In this document: one piece after another, positions 7,793 to 15,839 of the stretch | Numbering within the stretch: position 1 is the first letter of the stretch | How the letters are laid out: each line of letters starts with the position of its first letter | Source: an uncultured Mycoplasmatota bacterium | Lineage (GTDB): Bacteria > Bacillota_I > Bacilli_A > RF39 > UBA660 | Assembly (NCBI GenBank): GCA_937944975.1 | Contig: CALEBF010000014.1 | Location: forward strand, 124,001-188,000 | Length of the DNA stretch: 64,000 nt | Direction of reading: 5' to 3' | Notes under the pieces: model-generated | What the model was told of the DNA's origin: nothing | The model's database searches: none | What the model saw: the letters and a program-made list of their open reading frames with translations, nothing else | Position numbers and translations under genes: made by a program

Positions 7793-9254
7793 GTTAGAAA
7801 AAGAATTAAGCATATTAGATGAACATGAGGTGAAAGATATCATTAATGAATATAATGATATTATTGAAGAGAAAATTAAGCATGGTCAAAAAGAGAAAGA
7901 AGCTGTTGCAGAAGTAGGAGACGTCGAAAGCTTAGCAAAGGATATTCTAAGCGCTTATAAAGTAAATCCGAATTACAAGAAAAAAGAAGGAGACGAGTTT
8001 ACACAAAGTGCAAAAAAACTAGGGGAAGATTTTGACTCTTTCATTAAAAAGGGAGCAGAGAAGGCTACAAAAATAACGCAAAATGTCGTGGATACAATGC
8101 GTGAAAATAATCAAGAGTTGACGATCGACTTTATATTTGAACTATTGTTTAAAGCAATTGCAGCTCTGATTATCATGGCAATCGCATCACTACCTTTTAT
8201 GTTAATTCGTGAATTAGGAACGAATATCTTGGAAATGATGATTTATCCATTGGATTCTATTTTAGGGTTCTGTTGGTCTGTCATAGTGGGAATTTTATAT
8301 GTTGTATGTTGTGCATTTATATTTCTTGCTATGTTCAAACAATACTTTACAAAGTCGCGCTCTGACCGTGAGAAGAAAGATAAAAAAAAAGAACCGATGA
8401 AAAAAGATAAAGATGCCTCAGAAAAGGAAGATGCAAAAAATTCTAAACAAGAAGAGAAGAAGGCACCTGAGATCAAGGTACAAAGAAGTACGACTTCAAA
8501 TACGATTTCCGATGTGATCGTTAGTTTAGTAAAAGTATTTGTAATCTTAATTTCAATTCCTTTGATGATCTGGATTGGATGTGTTGGATTTGGAATAGCA
8601 TTCTTCATTTATCTCATCATTGCTGGTTTTCCAATTTATTCTGTGCTCATTTTAACGATTGGTGTCTTTGTGATTTCTCTATCTGTTTTAAGTATGATTT
8701 TCTCATTGATTTTTAACCGTAAAAAAATCTATGTATGGCCATTTTTCGTAGGACTTGGAGTTATGTTAGTTGGTGGATTTATGACTTTCGATTATGTTTT
8801 AAGATTTGAATATATCGATACATTACCAAAAAATGAATATCAAAGGCAAGTAGATACGATCGATGTGACAGTGAATGAAAATCAATGGCCGATATCAATT
8901 TCGACGAATAGTGGATGGGTATCAGAAGTGGTTGCAGATGAAACGCTCTCAACAAACCAGATGAAAGTGGAAGTAGAGTACTATGATGATTTTGTCACGA
9001 TGGAAGAATTATCGAATACAGTTGAAAGCGATCCTATTTGTGATAGAGACGACATGGGAAATTTAACAAATTGTTTCTATTTATATCAAATTAGAAATAA
9101 AAACGTCGATGGATGGAAAGTTTATCGAAAGATAAAGCCAAATTTAATAGAAAACTTCCAAAACTATAAGATTTATAGTTATCGAGATTTGACTGTTCCA
9201 AAAATTACGATTTATGTAAATCCAGCAAATCAAAATAAGATTCGTTATTGGTAA
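7767..9254 (+). CDS. HAAS-domain (DUF1700-like) multi-pass membrane protein
   Basis: About 495 residues. Residues 1-70 form the helical HAAS/DUF1700 domain (KKQFLNKLEKELSIL, then INEYNDIIEEK and AEVGDVESLAKDIL). Then come two membrane helices, a long highly charged linker with KKDKKKEPMKKDKD-type sequence, further membrane helices, and an extracellular beta-rich tail of about 150 residues containing a Cys pair. HAAS proteins are typically encoded with PadR and are thought to transmit membrane signals to it. ATG 7767 (after GAGGAGAGTGAG) is chosen over the earlier GTG 7758. It overlaps padR, so translation is coupled. Confidence 0.8.
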   Translation: MTKKQFLNKLEKELSILDEHEVKDIINEYNDIIEEKIKHGQKEKEAVAEVGDVESLAKDILSAYKVNPNYKKKEGDEFTQSAKKLGEDFDSFIKKGAEKATKITQNVVDTMRENNQELTIDFIFELLFKAIAALIIMAIASLPFMLIRELGTNILEMMIYPLDSILGFCWSVIVGILYVVCCAFIFLAMFKQYFTKSRSDREKKDKKKEPMKKDKDASEKEDAKNSKQEEKKAPEIKVQRSTTSNTISDVIVSLVKVFVILISIPLMIWIGCVGFGIAFFIYLIIAGFPIYSVLILTIGVFVISLSVLSMIFSLIFNRKKIYVWPFFVGLGVMLVGGFMTFDYVLRFEYIDTLPKNEYQRQVDTIDVTVNENQWPISISTNSGWVSEVVADETLSTNQMKVEVEYYDDFVTMEELSNTVESDPICDRDDMGNLTNCFYLYQIRNKNVDGWKVYRKIKPNLIENFQNYKIYSYRDLTVPKITIYVNPANQNKIRYW

Positions 9255-9257
9255 CCA

Positions 9258-9286
9258 AAGAAAGAATAAAAGTTCTTTCTTTTTTT
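9258..9286 (+). terminator. intrinsic terminator of the padR-HAAS operon
   Basis: AAGAAAGAA/TTCTTTCTT stem followed by a T run. Confidence 0.8.
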
Positions 9287-9333
9287 GCAGGAAATTTTAC
9301 CTTGACTTCGAAAGATATTAGTAAGGTGATAAC

Positions 9334-10809
9334 ATGAAAAAATTGTTTATAGGATGTATTCTAGTTAGTTTGATTTCGATGAAAACGGTATCTGCGAAAG
9401 AAGAGGTATATTATGGAGAGTATGGCCCTTTTCATGACTGGTCGATGCAAAAGGTAGAAGAGAGCGATACTGTTCAAGTAGAGCATGAGAAAAGATATCA
9501 TTGGTACTATGATGAGATAACCTATGGAGATTATACTTTGCTAGGTGAGGTAACGGACGATTATCCTTATCAAGATATGAACCAATCGAAAAGGGGGAAC
9601 TGGTCAGAGTGGAGTACACTTCAGCCAGAAGAAGTAGAAAAACGCCAGATAGAAGAAAAGAAGTTGTATCGTTTTAGAAAGATGAAACCGATCAGGTATA
9701 TTTATTTTTATCATGCCCAAGGAAACAATGGTCGTTTAAGTGTTCCGGAGATTCGCATTTATGTGAAGGGTAAGGAGGTTCGTTATCAGGCAACTTGTAA
9801 TACTTGTAGCCCGGGGTTGATAGATGGAATACAAAATGGAAATACAAAAGATCTTGGAAATGAGATGATGGAAGATTCCACATTGATTCTCGATTTAAAA
9901 CATGAATATACAATTGATGACATTAGTGTGGGAATCTATTTATACGACACGGGGAAGATAGCTAAAAAATTAACTTATGCATTTACCGATACGATAGAAA
10001 AAAGCCCTCAGTTTTTTGTATATAATCCTTTTCAAGCGATGTTTACTAGTAATGCGAACAATGACATATATAAAATAGAATTTTCGTCTTTTTCTCTACA
10101 ATCAGGAAATCCCAAATGGAAAGATTTTCAATATTCTGAAGAAGCAGTCAATGCGACATTGACAACGGAAGTGCGACATGGAGTATTTTATCGTTATCGT
10201 GATACTTATTATCGTCAGTATATGAAAACACGGTATGAGACAGAAGAATATACCAAAGAAAAACCAGAGAAGTATCAACATAAAAAGAAAGATACCTACC
10301 AAGATTGGTATCGCTATCGTACGAGAGATAAAGTGGTTTTATCTGGGGAGTGGATTATTACGAGAGAGGATTTTTCTATGGATTCTTTGATTAGAGAAAA
10401 AACGAGAGAGGTTACGTTTCAAACAAATTTAGATCTTACACGGAACGGTGTTTACGATATTGTCTTTGACTTAGGTTTTCAAAAAGTGAAAAAGAAAATT
10501 GTCGTCGATATTTTAAAAAATGACCAAAAACAATATCGGAAGGTTCAAGAAGAAATAAAATTGCTCGAACAAGATATCGAAGAAGTAGGCAAGCTTAGCG
10601 ACTCGAAAGAGAAAGAAGAGCATTTGAACGAATTAAAGGAAAAGGCACTTCAATTATATAAACAAAGGGAAGAACTGAAAGAAAAACTATCTTTTCCTAA
10701 TAAAAAGATAGAGGTTGATAGCAGAATGTGGTGGTATTTATTATTTATTCTTTTCATATTCCTTATACTTTGTCTTGCATATCGAAAATACAGTTATGAA
10801 AAAAGATAG
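9334..10809 (+). CDS. large anchored surface protein of unknown function
   Basis: 491 residues. Signal peptide (MKKLFIGCILVSLISM) and one C-terminal membrane helix (MWWYLLFILFIFLILCL) followed by a short basic tail, so most of the protein faces outside (type I topology). The ectodomain is very rich in Tyr, Trp and charged residues (YHWYYDEITYGDY, WSEWS, repeated YRYRDTYYR/DWYRYRTRD segments) and has one close Cys pair (CNTC). A predicted coiled coil lies just before the membrane helix. No family recognised. It has its own short leader with GGTGAT; no terminator separates it from the spoIIAA locus. Confidence 0.7.
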   Translation: MKKLFIGCILVSLISMKTVSAKEEVYYGEYGPFHDWSMQKVEESDTVQVEHEKRYHWYYDEITYGDYTLLGEVTDDYPYQDMNQSKRGNWSEWSTLQPEEVEKRQIEEKKLYRFRKMKPIRYIYFYHAQGNNGRLSVPEIRIYVKGKEVRYQATCNTCSPGLIDGIQNGNTKDLGNEMMEDSTLILDLKHEYTIDDISVGIYLYDTGKIAKKLTYAFTDTIEKSPQFFVYNPFQAMFTSNANNDIYKIEFSSFSLQSGNPKWKDFQYSEEAVNATLTTEVRHGVFYRYRDTYYRQYMKTRYETEEYTKEKPEKYQHKKKDTYQDWYRYRTRDKVVLSGEWIITREDFSMDSLIREKTREVTFQTNLDLTRNGVYDIVFDLGFQKVKKKIVVDILKNDQKQYRKVQEEIKLLEQDIEEVGKLSDSKEKEEHLNELKEKALQLYKQREELKEKLSFPNKKIEVDSRMWWYLLFILFIFLILCLAYRKYSYEKR

Positions 10810-10850
10810 ATTTTGTCAATTGAAAAGGAATTCTAGTTTTGTCGAATTTG

Positions 10851-10880
10851 TATAAATGGGAAAAATTGTGTGCTACATTA
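10851..10880 (+). promoter_or_regulatory. candidate sigma-F/sigma-G-like promoter of spoIIAA-sigF
   Basis: GTATA (10851-10855), 15-nt spacer, then TGCTACATTA (10871-10880). Against the Bacillus sigma-F consensus (GYWTA, then GGnRAnAnTW) the -35 is perfect and the -10 has two mismatches. This would give autoregulation by a forespore sigma factor. It is weak evidence, since a sigma-H promoter is the textbook expectation for initial expression. Confidence 0.35.
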
Positions 10881-10899
10881 GATAGGCGAGGTGATAAAC

Positions 10900-11247
10900 A
10901 TGTTAGAGATAGATATGGAGTATCGAAAGGGAGTATTGTTTATTCGATTGATAGGAGAATTGATCGAGAGTACGATTCCTGTGTTGGAACAGGAAGTCAC
11001 GCATATTATGAAGGATTATGGAATTGGGAATATCGTATTTAATGTAGAAGGACTTGAGGTAATCGATATGAAAGGAATTCAAGCACTATTAAAGCATTAT
11101 GAACTTGCAAAAGATAGTCATGGAAAAGTAATGTTATGTGGACTAAAAAATGACTTAGTAAAACATAGAATAGAAAACAGTCACTTATTAAACTATATGT
11201 ATGAAACGAGCGATGAATTGACAGCTCTTTCTTATATGAGTTATTGA
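10900..11247 (+). CDS. spoIIAA: SpoIIAA-like STAS protein lacking the phosphorylatable serine
   Basis: 115 residues, full-length STAS domain aligning end to end with the anti-anti-sigma factor SpoIIAA (IDM...GVLFIRLIGEL, then IVFNVEGLEVID). In Bacillus SpoIIAA, Asp57 is followed by Ser58-Ser59-Gly, and Ser58 is phosphorylated by SpoIIAB. Here the same loop reads D56-M57-K58-G59, so both serines are gone. sigF begins 1 nt after its stop, and no spoIIAB lies between. Either this protein stays permanently 'unphosphorylated' or it has another partner. ATG 10900 with GAGGTGAT upstream is preferred over the in-frame GTG 10891 inside that Shine-Dalgarno. Confidence 0.8.
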   Translation: MLEIDMEYRKGVLFIRLIGELIESTIPVLEQEVTHIMKDYGIGNIVFNVEGLEVIDMKGIQALLKHYELAKDSHGKVMLCGLKNDLVKHRIENSHLLNYMYETSDELTALSYMSY

Positions 11248-11248
11248 T

Positions 11249-11905
11249 ATGAATAATGAATTTATCGAGCAGTATGAGAATTTAATTTATTCTATGTTTC
11301 GCTATTTTGATTATTATCCATATAAAGAAGATTTGTTTCAACAAGGTGTCATTGGGCTTATGAAAGCATACGAACATTACGATCCTAATATGAATGTCAA
11401 GTTCTCTACATTCGCATATTCTCATATATGGGGAGAGATGAATAAGTTAGTGACAGAAGATAAGACGATGAAAGTGAGTCGTAACATTCGAAAATTAAAT
11501 TTAAAGATAGAACGAGCTATGATCATTCTTACGCAGACGTACGGTAGAGAACCAAGTGTGGATGAACTCGTAGATTATCTTGGTGTTACACCTTACGAAA
11601 TTAGAGAAGCACTTATGAGTCGTCAGCCGACGAGAAGTATCGATGAGCCAATCTGTATGGATGGAAAAGAGATGTCACTTCATGAGACAATCGCTGATAA
11701 AAGAGGATCACATATCGATGAATTAATTGCTTTAAAAGAGCAGCTTCAACATCTTACAGCAGAAGAAAAGCGTTTGATCGAAGCGAGATATATGGAGGAT
11801 ATGACACAATCTGAGGTTTCTAAAATGTTAGGAATGAGTCAAGTGCAGGTGTCAAGAAAAGAAGATAAAATTAAATGTAAAATGAGAACAGGACTATTAA
11901 ATTAG
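11249..11905 (+). CDS. sigF: forespore RNA polymerase sigma factor (SigF/SigG type)
   Basis: 218 residues of the sigma-70 family. Region 2 is seen in EDLFQQGVIGLMKAYEHYD and FSTFAYSHIWGEM, region 3 in the middle, and region 4 HTH is MTQSEVSKMLGMSQVQVSR, the wording typical of sigma-F and sigma-G. The position after spoIIAA supports sigF, although distinguishing it from sigG needs a tree. In Bacillus, sigma-F is held by SpoIIAB until SpoIIAA frees it; the kinase/anti-sigma gene is missing from this locus. A terminator overlaps its stop codon, separating it from the spoVA genes. Confidence 0.85.
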   Translation: MNNEFIEQYENLIYSMFRYFDYYPYKEDLFQQGVIGLMKAYEHYDPNMNVKFSTFAYSHIWGEMNKLVTEDKTMKVSRNIRKLNLKIERAMIILTQTYGREPSVDELVDYLGVTPYEIREALMSRQPTRSIDEPICMDGKEMSLHETIADKRGSHIDELIALKEQLQHLTAEEKRLIEARYMEDMTQSEVSKMLGMSQVQVSRKEDKIKCKMRTGLLN

Positions 11906-11916
11906 TCCTGTTTTTT
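11888..11916 (+). terminator. intrinsic terminator overlapping the end of sigF
   Basis: ACAGGACTA/TTAGTCCTGT stem-loop with six T residues. The stop codon of sigF lies inside the hairpin. Confidence 0.85.
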
Positions 11917-11924
11917 GTACAAAT

Positions 11925-11953
11925 GTATAAAAATAGGAAATATTTTCATAATA
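11925..11953 (+). promoter_or_regulatory. sigma-G promoter of the spoVA operon
   Basis: GTATA (11925-11929), exactly 17-nt spacer, CATAATA (11947-11953). Both boxes match the Bacillus sigma-G consensus (GHATR, then CATWMTA), and spoVA is a classical sigma-G operon. The predicted transcript would start about 7 nt downstream of the -10 box, at the Shine-Dalgarno AGGAGG itself (11959-11964). Confidence 0.8.
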
Positions 11954-11970
11954 GAGTTAGGAGGAATATT

Positions 11971-12411
11971 ATGGAAAAGAACAAGTATAAGGATCTCGTA
12001 GCACGTCATACGCCAAAAGAACCTCGTCTTTATCACGGAATGATCGCTTTTTTAACAGGAGGAATGATGGGAGTAATAGGACAATTCTTAATTGATGTTT
12101 ATTCTTATTATTTTCACATTTCAACTTCCAATGCTTCTGTATTTATGATTATTACGCTTGTATTTGCAGGATGTCTACTGACAGCACTTGGCTTTTTTGA
12201 TAAATGGGTTAGTTTTGCCCGCGCTGGGTTAATTATCCCTATCACAGGATTTGCCCATGCGATGATGAGTGCTGCGTTAGAATATCGAAAAGAAGGCTTA
12301 GTTACAGGAATCGGTGCTAATATGTTTAAATTGGCTGGTTCTGTTATCATCTTCGGGGTGGTAAGTGCTTATATAGTAGGATTTATTCGTTTGATAGTGT
12401 TAGGAGGATAA
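11971..12411 (+). CDS. spoVAC: stage V sporulation protein AC
   Basis: 146 residues, integral membrane protein of the SpoVAC/SpoVAEB family. It starts MEKNKYKDLVARHTPKE and has the family stretch FLTGGMMGVIGQ, then four or five hydrophobic helices. SpoVAC forms part of the forespore inner-membrane channel that imports dipicolinic acid with Ca2+ during sporulation and releases it in germination; in Bacillus it behaves as a mechanosensitive channel. ATG 11971 with AGGAGG is clear; the longer frame upstream overlaps the promoter. First gene of spoVAC-AD-AEB, spaced 2 nt from spoVAD. Confidence 0.92.
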   Translation: MEKNKYKDLVARHTPKEPRLYHGMIAFLTGGMMGVIGQFLIDVYSYYFHISTSNASVFMIITLVFAGCLLTALGFFDKWVSFARAGLIIPITGFAHAMMSAALEYRKEGLVTGIGANMFKLAGSVIIFGVVSAYIVGFIRLIVLGG

Positions 12412-12413
12412 AT

Positions 12414-13403
12414 ATGACAATTCGTTATAAAAATGTATATATTAATGAAACGAGTACAATCACTGGACCTTATGAACAGAAAGGTCCACTCAATAATTAC
12501 TTTGATAAGAGTTATGATGATCTTTACTTTAAACAACCAACTTGGGAACAAGCAGAGTCTAAATTGATTGAGGAGAGTGTAGATTTATTGCTTTTGAAAA
12601 TCGGAAAGACACGATTCGATGTCGACTTATTCATATCAGGTGATTTACTCAATCAAATAACAGCATCAAATTATGCTGCAAATCGTCTTGGCATTCCTTT
12701 TTTAGGAGTGTATAGTGCTTGTGCAAGTAGTGTTGAAGGACTCATCATCGGCGCGAATATGATCGAGTCAAAAATGATTAAAAATTGTATTACAAGTGTA
12801 TCTTCACACAACAATGCGGCCGAAAAACAATTTCGATACCCAGTGGAATATGGGGGACCAAAGCCGAAGACGGCGACTATTACAGCAACGGGGAGTGCTA
12901 GTGCTTATTTAAGTTATAATAAAGCAAATATTAAAGTGGATAGTGCGACGATCGGAACGGTTCAAGACTTAGGAATAAAAGATGCATTTCACATGGGAGC
13001 AGTCATGGCGCCTGCAGCCGCACATACCCTGTATCAACACCTAAAAGATACGAAAAGAGAAATCGGATATTACGATTTGATTTTAACGGGAGATTTAGGA
13101 GACTATGGAAAACAAATTCTAATTGATTTTATGCAGACAGAATATAATATCACGTTAAAAAATTATGAAGATACCGGATGCTTATTATACGATCCTGAAA
13201 GTGAAGATCGTATGGCGGGTGGAAGTGGTCCCGCGTGTGCTCCACTTGTTACGTATAGTTATATTTTTGAGAAAATGAGAAAAAAAGAATATCAACATGT
13301 ATTATTGATTGCAACAGGTGCACTCATGTCTCCGACAATGGTAAATCAAAAATTATCTATTCCAAGTATCGCACATGCTATTAGTTTGGAGGCGATTGAA
13401 TGA
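12414..13403 (+). CDS. spoVAD: stage V sporulation protein AD
   Basis: 329 residues with a thiolase-like fold. Conserved pieces include FLGVYSACASSVEGL, the stretch SSHNNAAEKQFRYPVEYGG, TATGSASAYL and GAVMAPAAAHTL. SpoVAD binds dipicolinic acid at the spore inner membrane and does not act as a thiolase. It overlaps spoVAEB by 4 nt, fitting translational coupling in the sigma-G operon. Confidence 0.93.
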   Translation: MTIRYKNVYINETSTITGPYEQKGPLNNYFDKSYDDLYFKQPTWEQAESKLIEESVDLLLLKIGKTRFDVDLFISGDLLNQITASNYAANRLGIPFLGVYSACASSVEGLIIGANMIESKMIKNCITSVSSHNNAAEKQFRYPVEYGGPKPKTATITATGSASAYLSYNKANIKVDSATIGTVQDLGIKDAFHMGAVMAPAAAHTLYQHLKDTKREIGYYDLILTGDLGDYGKQILIDFMQTEYNITLKNYEDTGCLLYDPESEDRMAGGSGPACAPLVTYSYIFEKMRKKEYQHVLLIATGALMSPTMVNQKLSIPSIAHAISLEAIE

Positions 13404-13750
13404 TCTATGTCAATTCATTTTTGTTTGCAGGATTTGTCTGTTTGCTAGGACAAGTAATTTTAGATAATACAAAATTAACACCTGGACATGTAACAACATT
13501 GTTTGTTGTGATTGGAACATTTTTAGATATGTTTGGGTTTTACGACAAAATTATTTTATGGGTTGGAGGAGGAGCTTTAGTTCCAATTACAAGTTTTGGG
13601 CATTTGCTCATTCACGGTGCACTTGCGCGTGCTAGTGATATTGGTATTATGGGACTTGCAATGGGAATGTTTGATTTAACATCCACTGGAATTATTGCTG
13701 CGATTGTATTCTCCTTTGTATTTGCGTTGATTTTTAAACCTCGTGACTAA
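13400..13750 (+). CDS. spoVAE: stage V sporulation protein AEB
   Basis: 116 residues, paralogue of SpoVAC: it keeps the signature FAGFVCLLGQVILD and WVGGGALVPITSFGH, with four membrane helices. Together with SpoVAC and SpoVAD it completes the minimal SpoVA set conserved in both Bacilli and Clostridia. No spoVAA, AB, AEA or AF is present, as in clostridia. It overlaps spoVAD by 4 nt. Confidence 0.92.
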   Translation: MIYVNSFLFAGFVCLLGQVILDNTKLTPGHVTTLFVVIGTFLDMFGFYDKIILWVGGGALVPITSFGHLLIHGALARASDIGIMGLAMGMFDLTSTGIIAAIVFSFVFALIFKPRD

Positions 13751-13753
13751 AAT

Positions 13754-13781
13754 TTGACAAATATAAAAAATATGATAAAAT
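13754..13781 (+). promoter_or_regulatory. sigma-A promoter
   Basis: TTGACA (13754-13759), 16-nt spacer, TAAAAT (13776-13781), upstream of the E/P-rich membrane protein gene. It indicates that this gene is transcribed separately from spoVA. Confidence 0.65.
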
Positions 13782-13806
13782 ATCTTCTCAAGAAAGAGGG
13801 GATATT

Positions 13807-14313
13807 ATGATAAAACATACGATTGATCCGTATTTAGAAGAACTTTTAAAAGAAAACGGGTATTATGGTAATACAAAAGAATCAGCGGAAGAAGTGTTAG
13901 AAGAAGAACCAGTGGAAGAAGAGGACATGGAAGAACCAGTAATGGAAGAAGAACCAGCAATGGAAGAAGAGCCAGTAATGGATGGACCTGCAACTTCAGA
14001 TCCATCAATTCGTCTACATATGGTATCTAAAAATGATCATTATTTAAAACAAATGAAACTATATCGTAATTCAGGAATTATGAGTGGAATTGCATGTGCT
14101 GGATCTTTACTTTCTTATACTTATACACTCCCGATGGATGCAACACCATCCACTGGAATGTTACAAAGCCTTACAATTGGTATGTCAGCCTTGACGCTCG
14201 CTCGTTCTGTATATTGCTTTTATAAAAGAGGTAAATATAGCGAGATGTGTACCAATGTAAAGGAAAAAGGAAAAGTAAAAAATAAAATTAAAGAAAAGAT
14301 TGCTGAATGGTAA
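13807..14313 (+). CDS. acidic repeat membrane protein of unknown function
   Basis: 168 residues. An N-terminal amphipathic segment (DPYLEELLKENGYY) is followed by an acidic low-complexity repeat with units like EEPVMEEEPAMEEE (residues about 28-60, encoded by near-identical GAAGAACCAG-type DNA repeats). Then come two hydrophobic segments (SGIMSGIACAGSLLSYTY and LQSLTIGMSALTLARSV) and a basic coiled-coil tail. No known family. It has its own sigma-A promoter and terminator. The repeat is a likely site of replication slippage, so its length may vary between strains. Confidence 0.7.
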   Translation: MIKHTIDPYLEELLKENGYYGNTKESAEEVLEEEPVEEEDMEEPVMEEEPAMEEEPVMDGPATSDPSIRLHMVSKNDHYLKQMKLYRNSGIMSGIACAGSLLSYTYTLPMDATPSTGMLQSLTIGMSALTLARSVYCFYKRGKYSEMCTNVKEKGKVKNKIKEKIAEW

Positions 14314-14340
14314 AATAGCTAAGGCAAAAAGTCAAACGGA

Positions 14341-14371
14341 AAATATAATACAATGATGTATTATATTTTTT
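14341..14371 (+). terminator. intrinsic terminator
   Basis: Perfect 12-bp stem AAATATAATACA/TGTATTATATTT with ATGA loop, followed by a T tract. Confidence 0.8.
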
Positions 14372-14399
14372 ATTTGAATCGAGCTTTATTTTGAAAAAC

Positions 14400-14428
14400 T
14401 TGTATTCAAGTTCTAGTTTTAGTACAAT
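14400..14428 (+). promoter_or_regulatory. sigma-A promoter of the first murE
   Basis: TTGTAT (14400-14405), 17-nt spacer, TACAAT (14423-14428), 22 nt before the start codon. Confidence 0.7.
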
Positions 14429-14450
14429 ATAATAAGTGGAAGGTGAATGT

Positions 14451-15839
14451 ATGGAAGTAGCATTAAAAATTGATTCGAGGAAGGTAAAACCAGGGGATAC
14501 TTTTTTAGCGTTGCGTGGTGTTGATACAGATGGACATCAATATATCGACAAAGCAATCGAAAATGGAGCGACAAAGATTATATGTGAAGAAGGAACATAT
14601 GATGTAGAAACGATTGTCGTCGAGGATACTTTAACCTATTTGATCGATTATTTAAAAGAAAACTACGGAGGAGAAATAGAAAAATTAAAACTAATCGGAA
14701 TTACGGGTACGAATGGAAAAACGACGAGCGCATTTCTCCTTCACAATGCTTTAAATAGAGTAGGAAAGAAAGCTTCCTATGTTGGAACTGTCGGATTTTA
14801 TATCGAGGAAAAGATTAGAAATTTACCAAATACGACGCCAAATATTTTAGAACTATATAATATTTTTCTCACATGTGTAGAGCGAGGAGTAGAATATGTT
14901 GTATTGGAAGTAAGTAGTCACGGCCTTTGTAGACGCAGAGTGGAAGGGTTAGAGTTCGATTATGCAGTATTTACAAATTTGACTCAAGATCATTTGGATT
15001 TTCATAAGACGATGGAGCAGTATGCACTCGCAAAACAAAAGCTATTTCACATGTTAAAACCCGGGGGAACAGCAATTGTAAACGCTGATGATAAATATAA
15101 AGATTTATATCTGCTTCCGGAAAATCATAATATTACATACGGATTTCAAGAGGGTGACTATCAGGTGATAGAACACCATATGAGCCATATTCACACGACA
15201 TTTACATATCGTCATTTAGGAAAAGAATATGATGTTGTATCACCTTTACTCGGAGATTACAATATCTACAATTTGTTAATTACGATCGTAATTTTAACAG
15301 AGTTAGGAATTGATACTACGACATTATTGCGTGTGATACCAACTTTAAAAGCACCTGCTGGACGCATGGAGACGGTGCCATATAAAACGAATAATATCAT
15401 TATCGATTATGCACATACACCAGATGCGATCGAAAAGATTATTACAACTGTAAAACCACTTACAAAGGGAAAAATATTTGTTGTTTTTGGATGTACTGGA
15501 GACCGAGATCGCTTAAAAAGACCACTTATGACAGATTTAGTGACCAAACTAGTTGACTATGCGATTATTACGATTGATGATCCTCACAACGAGGACCCAA
15601 ATCAAATTGTCGACGACATGATCAAAGGATTACAACAATCAAATTACGAAGTGATCTTAGATCGAGGAAAGGCAATCGATCGTGGTATTGAGTTATTACA
15701 AGAAAACGATATTTTATTGATTCTGGGAAAAGGGCATGAAGAAGTAATTATATATAAAGATCAGAGAATTCCATTTAATGATAGAAAAGAAGTGGAAAAA
15801 TATTTAAAGGAAAAAGAAACGTCAGGAGCAAATATATGA
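14451..15839 (+). CDS. MurE paralogue 1, non-canonical specificity motif (UDP-MurNAc-tripeptide ligase family)
   Basis: 462 residues, complete Mur ligase. It has substrate domain DSRKVKPGDTFLALRG, ATP loop GTNGKTT (86-92), carbamylated-lysine site YALAKQKLF (K195), then the C-terminal domain with DYAHTPDA and GDRDRLKRP. MurE adds the third amino acid to the peptidoglycan stem. At the specificity motif, where meso-DAP enzymes have DNPR, this protein has DDPH (376-379), so the arginine that binds the distal DAP carboxylate is absent. It may use lysine, another diamino acid or a non-standard substrate. Roughly half identical to the second murE 350 nt downstream, with a GNAT gene between. ATG 14451 has AGGTGA upstream. 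Confidence 0.85.
   Translation: MEVALKIDSRKVKPGDTFLALRGVDTDGHQYIDKAIENGATKIICEEGTYDVETIVVEDTLTYLIDYLKENYGGEIEKLKLIGITGTNGKTTSAFLLHNALNRVGKKASYVGTVGFYIEEKIRNLPNTTPNILELYNIFLTCVERGVEYVVLEVSSHGLCRRRVEGLEFDYAVFTNLTQDHLDFHKTMEQYALAKQKLFHMLKPGGTAIVNADDKYKDLYLLPENHNITYGFQEGDYQVIEHHMSHIHTTFTYRHLGKEYDVVSPLLGDYNIYNLLITIVILTELGIDTTTLLRVIPTLKAPAGRMETVPYKTNNIIIDYAHTPDAIEKIITTVKPLTKGKIFVVFGCTGDRDRLKRPLMTDLVTKLVDYAIITIDDPHNEDPNQIVDDMIKGLQQSNYEVILDRGKAIDRGIELLQENDILLILGKGHEEVIIYKDQRIPFNDRKEVEKYLKEKETSGANI

Noticed and set aside
10824..10849. AAGGAATT followed by CGAAT upstream of spoIIAA, like a sigma-H promoter
   Set aside because: The boxes look right, but the distance between AGGAATT and GAAT is about 3 nt shorter than in known sigma-H promoters, so I did not call it.
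10839..11042. Frame overlapping the start of spoIIAA in another phase
   Set aside because: No Shine-Dalgarno and no conserved sequence; the STAS protein frame explains this DNA.
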